Shown piece by piece: positions 36,679 through 44,419 of a stretch of 47,152 bases of DNA. Under the pieces are notes generated by a model that did not search any database, was not told the origin of the DNA, and saw nothing but the letters and a program-made list of their open reading frames with translations. The translations under genes were made by a program, and so were the position numbers. Location of the stretch: positions 1 through 47,152 of the forward strand of contig JAAYWZ010000106.1 in the NCBI GenBank assembly GCA_012516175.1. Reading direction: 5' to 3'. Each line of letters opens with the position of its first letter. The first letter of the stretch is position 1. Source of the stretch: Bacilli bacterium. Lineage in GTDB: Bacteria; Bacillota_I; Bacilli_A; Haloplasmatales; Haloplasmataceae.

Positions 36679-37002
36679 ATGACTAAACTTGTGAACATTT
36701 TTCTTGATGAAATTCTTACTACAATAAATAAAGTTATAGAATTACTGAAAGATAAGACAATTGATGATTTTAAGAGTAATTATCACATGGTAGAAAACGT
36801 CATCAAATACCTAAACATTATTAGTGAAGCAGCTCGTCATGTACCTGATGATGTTAAACAGGGGTTTAGTGATATTCCTTGGGAAGAACTAATTAATTTG
36901 CGTAATATTGAAAAGAGCCCTGAACACATTAATCTCGTTTGGAATATTGCTACGAGTAAGTTGGTAGAAATCAAGACAATCATCGAAGAAGTTATAGTTT
37001 AA
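36679..37002 (+). CDS. HepT-like (DUF86) protein with degenerate active site, no antitoxin partner
   Basis: The 107-residue helical protein matches the DUF86/HepT family in its middle part: VENVIKYLNIISEAARHVPDDVK, then FSDIPWEELINLRN and LVWNI (read in segments). HepT toxins carry an R-x4-6-H-x-Y motif after the RN pair; here Arg75-Asn76 are followed by IEKSPEHINLVW, which lacks the H-x-Y and is about three residues short. No MntA-type nucleotidyltransferase antitoxin gene is adjacent. It is therefore probably not a classical toxin. The SD aaggagg is strong and a promoter and terminator frame it as an independent unit, so it is likely expressed. Confidence 0.7.
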   Translation: MTKLVNIFLDEILTTINKVIELLKDKTIDDFKSNYHMVENVIKYLNIISEAARHVPDDVKQGFSDIPWEELINLRNIEKSPEHINLVWNIATSKLVEIKTIIEEVIV

Positions 37003-37007
37003 TAAAT

Positions 37008-37041
37008 AAGTCCTTCAAGGTATTCCTTGAAGGACTTTTAC
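37008..37041. terminator. Bidirectional terminator between the HepT-like gene and bcd
   Basis: A perfect 13-bp stem, 37008-37020 with 37025-37037, loop tatt, then a short T run. Confidence 0.85.
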
Positions 37042-37045
37042 TTTC

Positions 37046-38125
37046 TTATAAACTCTTACTGTTTGGAATGTAGTTTGAACGAATATTCTTAATCATTTCA
37101 ATCCGTTCTTCAGCGTATCTATTTGCGGCTAATTGTGTATTAATATTATATTTTTTCGCTAATGCAAAAATATATAATAAGCGATCGTAAATGCGTTCTA
37201 CAATCTTTAAGGTCTTTTCCCGATCATATGGTGGGAAGAATTCTTGATACACATTGATTAACCCGCCGCCATTAATTACAAAATCAGGAGCGTAAAGGAT
37301 GTCTAATTCCATTAACATATCGCCATGGCGCTTTTCATCAAGAAGGACATTATTAGCACAGCCACCAACAATTTGGCATTTTAATTGTGGAATAGTATCA
37401 TCGTTTAATACAGCACCAATAGAACATGGTGCGAAGATATCGCAATCTACAGAGTAGATTTCGTCGGGTTTTACTGCTTTTGCATTGTATGATTTTACCA
37501 TTAATTCAACTTTTTCTGGTGCAATATCAGTAACGATGAGTTTGGCACCTTCTTGATATAGGTATTCACATAATTGGCGACCAACAGCTCCTAGCCCTTG
37601 TACAGCAACAACTTTATCCTTTAAGGAATTGCTACCCCATTTTTCCATCGCACATGCTTTTAATCCCCAGTAAACACCATAAGCAGTGACTGGTGAAGGG
37701 TTACCTGATAAATCTGCCCTACCATTGATGTAGTCAGATTCCATCAACATGTATTCACAATCATGCTCATCAATATTCATGTCTTCACCGGTGTAGAAAC
37801 GTCCATTTAGAGATTGGACATAACGACCATAAGCGCGTAAGTAACTCTCTGTTTTTACTGTTTTGGGATCGCCTAATAATACAGTCTTGCCACCGCCACA
37901 GTTACATTCAGCAGCTGCACACTTATAAGTCATCCCACGGGATAAACGAACAACATCGAAGAGCGCTTCTTCTTCTGTCTTGTAGTTCCAGAGTCTAGTT
38001 CCCCCGATAGCGGGACCTAACTTGGTATCATGAATCGCAGTAATCCCTTTTAAACCTGTTGTTTTGTCATAGAAAAATATGATTTGCTCGTGACCATATT
38101 TCTCCATGTAGTCAAAAATACCCAT
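37046..38125 (-). CDS. bcd: Branched-chain amino acid dehydrogenase (leucine dehydrogenase type)
   Basis: NAD-dependent oxidative deamination of leucine, valine or isoleucine to 2-oxoacids. Motifs: GPAIGGTRLWNYKTEEEAL, the catalytic Lys in RLSRGMTYKCAAAECN followed by GGGKTVLLGDP, and the dinucleotide fold VQGLGAVGRQLCEYL. The 359-residue length is right for leucine dehydrogenase. ATG 38125 has SD ggaggga; an in-frame ATG 15 bases upstream overlaps that SD. It is the third gene of ptb-buk-bcd, the gene set that in Bacillus heads the bkd operon. The 2-oxoacid dehydrogenase genes are absent here. Confidence 0.93.
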   Translation of the reverse strand: MGIFDYMEKYGHEQIIFFYDKTTGLKGITAIHDTKLGPAIGGTRLWNYKTEEEALFDVVRLSRGMTYKCAAAECNCGGGKTVLLGDPKTVKTESYLRAYGRYVQSLNGRFYTGEDMNIDEHDCEYMLMESDYINGRADLSGNPSPVTAYGVYWGLKACAMEKWGSNSLKDKVVAVQGLGAVGRQLCEYLYQEGAKLIVTDIAPEKVELMVKSYNAKAVKPDEIYSVDCDIFAPCSIGAVLNDDTIPQLKCQIVGGCANNVLLDEKRHGDMLMELDILYAPDFVINGGGLINVYQEFFPPYDREKTLKIVERIYDRLLYIFALAKKYNINTQLAANRYAEERIEMIKNIRSNYIPNSKSL

Positions 38126-38154
38126 AGAATCTCCCTCCAATAATAATTTTATTA

Positions 38155-39222
38155 TTAATACGTTTTTGCCTCTTCTTCACCATTTAGGACACGTAAAGCA
38201 CCTAGTGCTAAGGCAAGGAGTTCATCCTCACCAGGATATACAAGCACAGGAGCGATGAATTTTACTCTTTCAGTGATGCGATTAGTGATATAAGGTTCAT
38301 ATGCTAGACCACCAGTTAACACGATGTAGTCAACATCACCATAAAAGACGGTACTACAAGCACCAATCTCTTTAGCAATTTGGTAAATCATCGCATCCAT
38401 AATCAATTCAGCATATTTATCCCCATTTTCAATGCGTTTGACAATCTCTTTTGCGTTATTGGTGCCTAAATAGGCAACCAACCCCCCTTGACCATAGTTC
38501 ATTCGTTTAATATCTTGAAGTGTATATTGTCCACTAAAACATAGTTTATACAGTGGTCCTAATGGTACGGTACCACTGCGTTCTGGGCTCATTGGACCAT
38601 CACCATCAAGGGCATTGTTTACATCAACAACTCGACCTTTTCTGTGGCAAGCCACACTTATCCCACCGCCAAGGTGAGCCACAACTAGGTTCATTTCCTC
38701 ATACTTTTTATCCACATCTTTAGCAACCTTTCGAGCAGTAGCTTTATGATTCAAAGCATGAAAGATGCATTGACGTTCAAATAAGGGATGCCCTGATATC
38801 CTTGCAATATCTTCCATCTCATCAACACTTACAGGGTCGACGATAAACGCGGGGATATTCAAATCTTTTGCGATTTCATGGGCAATGATGCATCCTAAAT
38901 TTGAGGCATGTTCACCCCGTTTGGCCTCATATACATCTTGAATCATGTGTTCATTAACTAAATAAGTACCGCTCTCTAAAGGTCTTAACATTCCTCCCCG
39001 ACCACAAACAGCAGCGAGTTTAGAAATATCAAAATTACGAGTTTTAAGGCTTTCTAAGACAAGGCTTTTGCGAAATTCAAATTGACTAATGATATTCGGA
39101 AATGGTTTTAATTCTTCAACAGAATGAGAGATTTTTTCTTCAAATACTTGTTTATCATCATCGTAGACAGCAATTTTCGTTGATGTCGAACCTGGATTGA
39201 TGATTAGGATTAATTTACCCAT
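38155..39222 (-). CDS. buk: Butyrate kinase (or branched-chain fatty acid kinase)
   Basis: Forms ATP from butyryl- or branched acyl-phosphate. It belongs to the acetokinase family: LIINPGSTSTKIAVYDD, CGRGGMLRPLESGTY, VVAHLGGGISVACHRKGRVVDV and LDGDGPMSPERSG are seen. The 355-residue length is that of butyrate rather than acetate kinases (about 400). The start ATG, SD aaggag, lies 2 bases after the ptb stop. With bcd next to it, isobutyrate/isovalerate kinase activity is plausible. Confidence 0.94.
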   Translation of the reverse strand: MGKLILIINPGSTSTKIAVYDDDKQVFEEKISHSVEELKPFPNIISQFEFRKSLVLESLKTRNFDISKLAAVCGRGGMLRPLESGTYLVNEHMIQDVYEAKRGEHASNLGCIIAHEIAKDLNIPAFIVDPVSVDEMEDIARISGHPLFERQCIFHALNHKATARKVAKDVDKKYEEMNLVVAHLGGGISVACHRKGRVVDVNNALDGDGPMSPERSGTVPLGPLYKLCFSGQYTLQDIKRMNYGQGGLVAYLGTNNAKEIVKRIENGDKYAELIMDAMIYQIAKEIGACSTVFYGDVDYIVLTGGLAYEPYITNRITERVKFIAPVLVYPGEDELLALALGALRVLNGEEEAKTY

Positions 39223-39224
39223 TA

Positions 39225-40130
39225 CTAATTCTCCTTATCTAGAAGTACACTTAAGGCGATAGAATAGAGTTTTGATTCGGCGCTATCAGCACGACTAGTT
39301 AAAACAATAGGTACTCTCGCTCCAACGATGATACCAGCACTCTTAACATTGTCAGAACCAAAGACCCAACCTTTGTACAAAGCGTTCCCAACTTCAATAT
39401 ATGGTACAATGAGTATATCCGCATTACCTGCGACAGGATTCTTAATGTTTTTTATGCGTGCTGCTTCTTTATCAAGAGCTAAATCAATTGCCAACGGACC
39501 GCAAATGTCACATTGGAAAATTTCTAAGTTTTCTACCATCTTTTCAACTTCTTGACATTTAATCGTTGATGGCATCTTTGGGTTCACTTTTTCGACTGCA
39601 CTTATACAAGCAACTTTAGGACGTGAGATACCAATATTGTGGGCTAATTTAACCGCATTTTTAGTGATTTTCTTTAAATCATCAATACTGGGGTCAATAT
39701 TCATCGCACCATCACTTAAGAAAATTAAACGGTCAAATTTAGGTAGTTGGATAACCATTACATGACTAATGAGATTATCGGTTCGAAGTCCTACTTCTTT
39801 ATCTAAGACTTTTTTCATGATAATGGCGGTATCAACAATACCCTTCATCAATACATCAGCGCTACCAGGTGATACGGATTTTACTGCTTCAAGACATGCT
39901 TGTTCCTTATCTGGAACATTAACAAGTTGACAATTGACAAAATCAAAGTTCATTTCCTGCGCTATGTTGCGCATTTTGATTTCATCACCAAACAAAATGA
40001 AATGAGCTAGATTAAGTTTAACTGCATCACTTACTGCTTGGAGTACTTCATGATCTTCGGCACATGCTACCGCAATTGTTTTGTTTGGACGAGTTTGAGC
40101 ACATAACATAATTTCATCTAATGACTTCAT
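39225..40130 (-). CDS. ptb: Phosphate butyryltransferase (acyl-CoA:phosphate)
   Basis: Converts butyryl-CoA or branched acyl-CoA to the acyl-phosphate used by Buk. The product of about 301 residues belongs to the PTA/PTB family, with VKGIVDTAIIMKKVLD, HVMVIQLPKFDRLIFLSDGAMN, NADILIVPYIEVGNALYK and GIIVGARVPIVLTSRADS. ATG 40130 has the SD aaggag at a normal distance; GTG 40136 is too close to it. A close cre match lies just upstream of the gene. It heads the ptb-buk-bcd operon. Confidence 0.94.
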   Translation of the reverse strand: MKSLDEIMLCAQTRPNKTIAVACAEDHEVLQAVSDAVKLNLAHFILFGDEIKMRNIAQEMNFDFVNCQLVNVPDKEQACLEAVKSVSPGSADVLMKGIVDTAIIMKKVLDKEVGLRTDNLISHVMVIQLPKFDRLIFLSDGAMNIDPSIDDLKKITKNAVKLAHNIGISRPKVACISAVEKVNPKMPSTIKCQEVEKMVENLEIFQCDICGPLAIDLALDKEAARIKNIKNPVAGNADILIVPYIEVGNALYKGWVFGSDNVKSAGIIVGARVPIVLTSRADSAESKLYSIALSVLLDKEN

Positions 40131-40145
40131 AAACACATCTCCTTA

Positions 40146-40159
40146 AGAAAACGCTTTCA
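40146..40159 (-). promoter_or_regulatory. cre-like CcpA operator before ptb
   Basis: On the minus strand TGAAAGCGTTTTCT, preceded by T, departs from the cre consensus only in the last base. It lies 6 bases downstream of the -10 element, on or just after the predicted transcription start, and 16 bases from the ptb ATG. Confidence 0.65.
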
Positions 40160-40164
40160 AGATA

Positions 40165-40192
40165 ATTATACTATAATTTGGAAAGATATAAA
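40165..40192 (-). promoter_or_regulatory. Probable ptb promoter
   Basis: On the minus strand TATAAT (40170-40165) is preceded at 16 bases by a weak -35 TTTATA (40192-40187). Confidence 0.45.
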
Positions 40193-40209
40193 GAGTTTTT
40201 TATAAAATT

Positions 40210-40238
40210 TTGACTTCTAGTTACTAATCCATTACAAT
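40210..40238 (+). promoter_or_regulatory. Promoter of the ANT(6)-like gene
   Basis: TTGACT (40210-40215), 17-base spacer, TACAAT (40233-40238). The 5' untranslated region would be about 15 bases. Confidence 0.65.
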
Positions 40239-40260
40239 TATTATGACATGGGGTGAAAAT

Positions 40261-41079
40261 ATGAATGATATTCTGAAAAAAATTATTCAATTCGCAGATG
40301 AACATGAAGATATTAGAGCGTGTTTACTAACTGGTTCAAGGACTAATAGTAATATTACACCCGACATTTATCAAGATTATGATGTTATTATGCTTACTAA
40401 TACACCAGATTACTACCTTCATGATCATCGTTGGGTTCATACTTTTGGTGACTTAGTTATGTATCAACATAACATCATCGATCTTAATAAACATATATTT
40501 TTATTACTATACCAAGAACAGTTTCGTATCGATATGACATTTGTCTCGATAAGTCGCTTATCCGAAGTTATCCAAGATAGTCTCTTAGTGAAATTACTTG
40601 ATAAAGATGGAATGATTCCCAATTTAGGAGTAGCAACGGAAAAGAATTATTATGTAAAAAAACCTACAGAACAAGAATTTCAAAAAGCAGTTAATGAGTT
40701 CTTTTGGTGTTTAAATAATGTCGCTAAAGGTATAAAGCGTGATGAACTAATTTATGTTAAAACGATGTTTGATACAATTGTTCGCAAACCATTAATCGAG
40801 GTAATCTGTTGGTATATTGGATGTCTATATGATTTTCAGGTAAATCTTGGTGCTTATGGTCGCTTTATCAAAAGATATCTTCCGTTTAGTCTATATGAAT
40901 TGTTAGAGGAAACTTATGTAGGAAAAAACTATGAAGATATTTGGGGGGCAATCTTGACTAGTTGTAGACTCATGCGTATAACAGGTACCTTTGTCGCAGA
41001 AAAGTTAGGTTATCAATATCCCTTGCAAGATGATATTAACATGCAGAAATATTTAGAGAAAATAAAAAATACACATTAA
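40261..41079 (+). CDS. Aminoglycoside 6-adenylyltransferase-like nucleotidyltransferase
   Basis: The 272-residue product matches the ANT(6)/AadE family: LLTGSRTNSN with the Gly-Ser nucleotide-binding pair (25-26), then DIYQDYDVIML with Asp39 and Asp41 as metal ligands, and the C-terminal helical region (EFFWCLNNVAKGIKRDE). ATG 40261 has SD ggggtg. It is slightly shorter than known AadE enzymes (about 286-302). It has its own promoter, no mobile element nearby and ordinary base composition, so this is more likely a resident chromosomal homologue than an acquired resistance gene. Whether it modifies streptomycin is not known. Confidence 0.85.
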   Translation: MNDILKKIIQFADEHEDIRACLLTGSRTNSNITPDIYQDYDVIMLTNTPDYYLHDHRWVHTFGDLVMYQHNIIDLNKHIFLLLYQEQFRIDMTFVSISRLSEVIQDSLLVKLLDKDGMIPNLGVATEKNYYVKKPTEQEFQKAVNEFFWCLNNVAKGIKRDELIYVKTMFDTIVRKPLIEVICWYIGCLYDFQVNLGAYGRFIKRYLPFSLYELLEETYVGKNYEDIWGAILTSCRLMRITGTFVAEKLGYQYPLQDDINMQKYLEKIKNTH

Positions 41080-41097
41080 GTTAATAATGTGCATTAA

Positions 41098-41364
41098 TTA
41101 TTTATGGTTCTTATCATTCTTATCACTATTTTCTTTATATACATCGCTGAAATCGAATAACTCGCGGATATCAACTTCTAAAGTTTTTGATAATCGATAA
41201 GCATTTGCGATGGTAATATTCTTTTCTGCTCGTTCGATTTGTCCAATATAAGTACGATGCATACCACTCAAAAAACCTAACTCTTCTTGGGATAGACCTT
41301 TACTCATCCTAAGTAAGCGTAACTTCTTACCGAAGAGCTCGTTAAACTCACGATCTTTCATCAT
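41098..41364 (-). CDS. XRE-family helix-turn-helix regulator
   Basis: The 88-residue protein is almost entirely one HTH_3 domain (residues 8-70): LRLLRMSKGLSQEELGFLSG, HRTYIGQIERAEKNIT and LSKTLEVDIRELF. The recognition helix HRTYIGQIER resembles that of restriction-modification controller (C) proteins and small Bacillota repressors. No restriction or methylase gene is nearby. The tail is charged (KENSDKNDKNHK). The SD is ggtggtgat. A 10-bp palindrome 36 bases upstream may be its own operator. Regulated genes are unknown. Confidence 0.88.
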   Translation of the reverse strand: MMKDREFNELFGKKLRLLRMSKGLSQEELGFLSGMHRTYIGQIERAEKNITIANAYRLSKTLEVDIRELFDFSDVYKENSDKNDKNHK

Positions 41365-41399
41365 TTATCACCACCATTTACTTAAAAAATACTTATAAA

Positions 41400-41409
41400 T
41401 ATCTAGATA
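41400..41409. promoter_or_regulatory. Palindrome TATCTAGATA, possible XRE operator
   Basis: Perfect 10-bp palindrome in the region between the XRE gene and acpS, at promoter distance from the XRE start. A single palindrome of this size can occur by chance. Confidence 0.3.
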
Positions 41410-41439
41410 ATCTACAGACTAAAAGTAGCATCGTGCATT

Positions 41440-41462
41440 TTTGCGAAATTTTCTTTCGCAAA
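41440..41462. other. Stem-loop upstream of acpS
   Basis: tttgcgaaa (41440-41448) pairs with tttcgcaaa (41454-41462), loop ttttc. It lacks a clear T tract and could be a regulatory leader hairpin or a protein-binding inverted repeat. Confidence 0.5.
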
Positions 41463-41497
41463 TTATGTTTAACATTTATTTCTTTGAGGTGATGACA

Positions 41498-41839
41498 ATG
41501 ATTTTTGGTGTAGGCACTGATTTAGTTGAAATTAACCGAATTAAGGTTAACTATCAAAGACTCGCTGAACGAGTACTAAGTGAAAAAGAATTTGAACTCT
41601 TCAGGCGTTTTAATAATGAAAACCGAAAACTAGAATTCCTTGCTGGTCGTTTTGCGGTGAAAGAAGCTTATGCGAAAGCTCTAGGTACAGGTATAGGAGA
41701 GCTAAGATTTAAAGATATTGAAGTACTTAATGATGAGTTAGGTAAACCATTTATTAATATGCAAAATGATTCAAAAATACATGTGTCTATCAGTCATACT
41801 GAACAATATGCTTTAGCATTTGTGGTGATTGAAGAGTAA
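41498..41839 (+). CDS. acpS: Holo-[acyl-carrier-protein] synthase
   Basis: Transfers 4'-phosphopantetheine from CoA to ACP. The 113-residue product has the two family motifs: GVGTDLVEINRI (metal-binding Asp) and FAVKEAYAKALGTGI (metal Glu and catalytic Lys), plus HVSISHTEQYALA. ATG 41498 follows SD gaggtgat and gives the family N-terminus MIFGVGTD. As in Bacillus it precedes a ydcC-like lipoprotein gene, although a DUF378 gene on the other strand is inserted between. Confidence 0.96.
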   Translation: MIFGVGTDLVEINRIKVNYQRLAERVLSEKEFELFRRFNNENRKLEFLAGRFAVKEAYAKALGTGIGELRFKDIEVLNDELGKPFINMQNDSKIHVSISHTEQYALAFVVIEE

Positions 41840-41864
41840 AAAGGCTAATTTCTTAGCCTTTTTT
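41838..41864. terminator. Terminator of acpS (and of the convergent DUF378 gene)
   Basis: aaaaaggctaa (41838-41848) pairs with ttagccttttt (41853-41863), loop tttc. It has A/T tracts on both sides, so it can work in both directions. Confidence 0.85.
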
Positions 41865-41867
41865 ACT

Positions 41868-42074
41868 TCAATCTTCTGTTGGTGCAAATAGCAAACCAAT
41901 GTTTATTAAACCTGTGATACCTACGAGGGTATAAATTGTTCGAGAAACAATTGAAGTTTCACCCGCAAATAACCAAGCTACAAGGTCAAATTGGAACAAA
42001 CCAATTAAACCCCAGTTAATCGCACCGATAATGGTTACGACGAGGGCGATTTTTTGAAGTAATGTAACACTCAT
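41868..42074 (-). CDS. DUF378 membrane protein (YuzA-like)
   Basis: The 68-residue product has two membrane helices (about residues 7-25 and 45-63) and the family signature IIGAINWGLIGLFQFDLVAWLFA followed by IYTLVGITGLINIG (read as two segments). DUF378 proteins are small, widespread in Bacillota, and of unknown function. The SD aggagg lies 7 bases from the ATG. It is a single gene on the opposite strand between acpS and the YdcC-like gene. Confidence 0.9.
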   Translation of the reverse strand: MSVTLLQKIALVVTIIGAINWGLIGLFQFDLVAWLFAGETSIVSRTIYTLVGITGLINIGLLFAPTED

Positions 42075-42195
42075 AAGTCCGCCTCCTCTTTAGTTTTCAC
42101 TAATATTATCTCTATTCGTGACAATTTTATACATTGTAGAATATTATCATAATTCAAGTCATAAGATTTAATGAAAAATGATGCGAGGTGGAGTT

Positions 42196-43206
42196 ATGCG
42201 TAAACTTATTTATATCTTAACTATGGTGTTACTCATAGGGCTTATAAATGCTTGTGATAAGCATAGTCAGACTGATATCGTTAAAGCATTGGGTGAAAAG
42301 GTAGAAGAAATCAAAGCCTTTGAAGTTGATGCAGTAATGGATATCAAAGAAATGAATAAATCCCATCTTTTTGATGTCAATATTAAATTTCAACAACCTC
42401 ATTATTATAAGGTGACTTTAAAGAATCGCGACAGCCAGAATGTTCAAATTGTCTTAAAGAATGATGAAGGTGTTTATGTTTTAAGTCCTGCTTTAAATAA
42501 GAGTTTTAAATTTCAAAGTGACTGGCCATTAAATAGTTCGCAACCATACTTATTCCAATCCTTAGTTAAGGATATTATCAATGACAAAAACGCGATGATC
42601 ACTAAACAGGGTGAAGATTACGTAATTGATACCAAAGTAAACTATCGTAAATCACAAGAACTCAGTAAGCAACGCATTATCGTTGATGGGAAAACACTAT
42701 TCCCGAAAGAAGTAATTGTGTTTGATTCTGGTATGAATGAAAAGATGAATGTTAAATTCACAAATGTTAATTTAAAGCCAAAGTTTAATGAAGAAGAATT
42801 CGAAGTAGAATATAGTATGAATAAAGCCATTGACACATTCGGCGCTACCTTACCGACATTTGCAGAGCGGGACATCATGTATCCCACGAATATTCAAGGA
42901 ACAGAGTTAACAGCAGAAACAGTAAAAGAACTCGATAACGGAAAACGTGCAATTATGACCTTTGAAGGGCCGAAATCCTTTACTGTTATTCAAGAATACA
43001 TTGACAAGGAAGAAGAATTAGGTCCTTCAGAAATATTATTTGCAGATCCTATAATTATTTGTAGTGGGGTAGCCTTCTTAAGTGATCGGTCACTAATCTG
43101 GATTGAAAATGGCATTGAGTTCTTCCTCTTCTCGAATGACTTAACTCCCGATCAATTATATACCATCGCCAATTCCTTCACTAAAGCTACAAGTGCTGAA
43201 AAATAA
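42196..43206 (+). CDS. YdcC/LolA-like lipoprotein
   Basis: The 336-residue product starts with a lipoprotein signal peptide: MRKLIYILTMVLLIGLINAC, with the lipobox Cys at position 20 (substrate for Lgt). The mature part has beta-rich repeats such as VDAVMDIKEM, NIKFQQPHYYKVTLKNRD and IVLKNDEGVYVLSPALNKSFKFQSDWP, typical of the LolA-like outer-membrane-lipoprotein-sorting fold seen in Bacillus YdcC, a sporulation protein. Position after acpS agrees. ATG 42196 has SD aggtggag; an earlier in-frame ATG does not. The next gene starts 2 bases after its stop. No other sporulation gene is in the window. Confidence 0.75.
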   Translation: MRKLIYILTMVLLIGLINACDKHSQTDIVKALGEKVEEIKAFEVDAVMDIKEMNKSHLFDVNIKFQQPHYYKVTLKNRDSQNVQIVLKNDEGVYVLSPALNKSFKFQSDWPLNSSQPYLFQSLVKDIINDKNAMITKQGEDYVIDTKVNYRKSQELSKQRIIVDGKTLFPKEVIVFDSGMNEKMNVKFTNVNLKPKFNEEEFEVEYSMNKAIDTFGATLPTFAERDIMYPTNIQGTELTAETVKELDNGKRAIMTFEGPKSFTVIQEYIDKEEELGPSEILFADPIIICSGVAFLSDRSLIWIENGIEFFLFSNDLTPDQLYTIANSFTKATSAEK

Positions 43207-43208
43207 CG

Positions 43209-44330
43209 ATGAATGAACGATTAAATAACTTAACCTTACATACCCTTCGCCAATACCGAAAACTAATTGAATCATCACCAAATGGTATTGATTTGACGGT
43301 TGGCGAAGGGCATTTCCACGCCCCTTTTAATGCGAAATTAGGTGTTTATGAAGCCCTTCTTATGAATCAAACCAAATATAGTACCATTAGTGGTGAAGAG
43401 GATTTACGGAAGAAATATGTTAGTAAATATTATCCTCAATATAGTCATGATGAAGTTATCATTACCAATGGTGCTACGCAAGGTGTCTTTATTTCTCTTA
43501 TGTCATTAATTAATAGTAATCAAGATGAAGTAATTGTGTTAGCTCCTTATTATCCTAGTTATGTGCAAATAATAACTCTATTAGGTGCAAAGCCGATTAT
43601 TATTGATACAGCAAGTGATAACTTTAAGATCACCGTTAACAAACTGAAAGAGCATATTACACCTAATACAGTGGGTTTAATTATCAATGAACCATGTAAT
43701 CCTACGGGTATAACATATTCTTTAGAGGAAAAGAGTGAATTACTCAAACTTTTTAAGAAAAAGGATTTATATATCATCGTTGATGAAGTATATCGTGCTT
43801 ACACTAATGAGGATCATGTATCCTTCACTGAACTCATGGATTTAGATTTAAAAGAGAAGTTTATCTTTATTAATAGTTTATCAAAATCACATCTAATGAC
43901 TGGTTTTAGAATTGGTTTTGTCTTAAGTAGTAAGAAGATAATAAATAACTTACATAAGTTAAATTGTTTGATGATTGCGTCTTTATCGAAACTCCTACAA
44001 GAAGGGGCTAAAAATGCACTTGACGATGATTATTATCCCAATTTTGTGCGTAAATATTATTTAAATAACACTCGCTATCTTCAAGATGAACTTAATGAGT
44101 TAAATATTGATTATGTTAAGGGTAATGGGGGTTACTATGTTTTTATAAGGACGGATAAGTTAGGGTTAGATGATGAGGGTTTAGCAAAAATCTTAAGTGA
44201 GAAATATCAGATTGCGGTGGTGCCTGGTAGGATCTTTGGTGAAGAGTATAATCATTATATAAGAGTTTCTTGTTGTCGGGATATCCAAGATATTATACGC
44301 TTTATTGGAGTTTTACGAGAAATCAAATAA
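43209..44330 (+). CDS. Class I/II PLP-dependent aminotransferase
   Basis: The 373-residue fold-type I aminotransferase has ITNGATQGVF (PLP phosphate region), NEPCNPTG, the PLP-pyridine Asp in VDEVYRAY, the Schiff-base Lys in NSLSKSHLMTGFRIGF, and a C-terminal Arg in YIRVSCC for the substrate carboxylate. This places it in the AspB/PatA-like group; the amino donor is not determined. It begins 2 bases after the YdcC-like gene, in a position where Bacillus has alr, but it is not a racemase. Confidence 0.92.
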   Translation: MNERLNNLTLHTLRQYRKLIESSPNGIDLTVGEGHFHAPFNAKLGVYEALLMNQTKYSTISGEEDLRKKYVSKYYPQYSHDEVIITNGATQGVFISLMSLINSNQDEVIVLAPYYPSYVQIITLLGAKPIIIDTASDNFKITVNKLKEHITPNTVGLIINEPCNPTGITYSLEEKSELLKLFKKKDLYIIVDEVYRAYTNEDHVSFTELMDLDLKEKFIFINSLSKSHLMTGFRIGFVLSSKKIINNLHKLNCLMIASLSKLLQEGAKNALDDDYYPNFVRKYYLNNTRYLQDELNELNIDYVKGNGGYYVFIRTDKLGLDDEGLAKILSEKYQIAVVPGRIFGEEYNHYIRVSCCRDIQDIIRFIGVLREIK

Positions 44331-44368
44331 GAAAATAGTACTTTATATTTGAAAGAAAAAAGTTTACA

Positions 44369-44398
44369 TTGGTGAAAAAATACACTTATTGTTATAAT
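44369..44398 (+). promoter_or_regulatory. Upstream promoter (P1) of the candidate small RNA region
   Basis: TTGGTG (44369-44374), 18-base spacer, TATAAT (44393-44398) with an extended TGT. Confidence 0.45.
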
Positions 44399-44419
44399 AT
44401 CGTTTTTTTATCAAAATGC

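Noticed and set aside
36679-37002. HepT-MntA toxin-antitoxin system
   Set aside because: The HepT-like protein lacks its catalytic motif and no MntA-like gene is adjacent; the ANT(6)-like gene at 40.3 kb is of another nucleotidyltransferase family and over 3 kb away.
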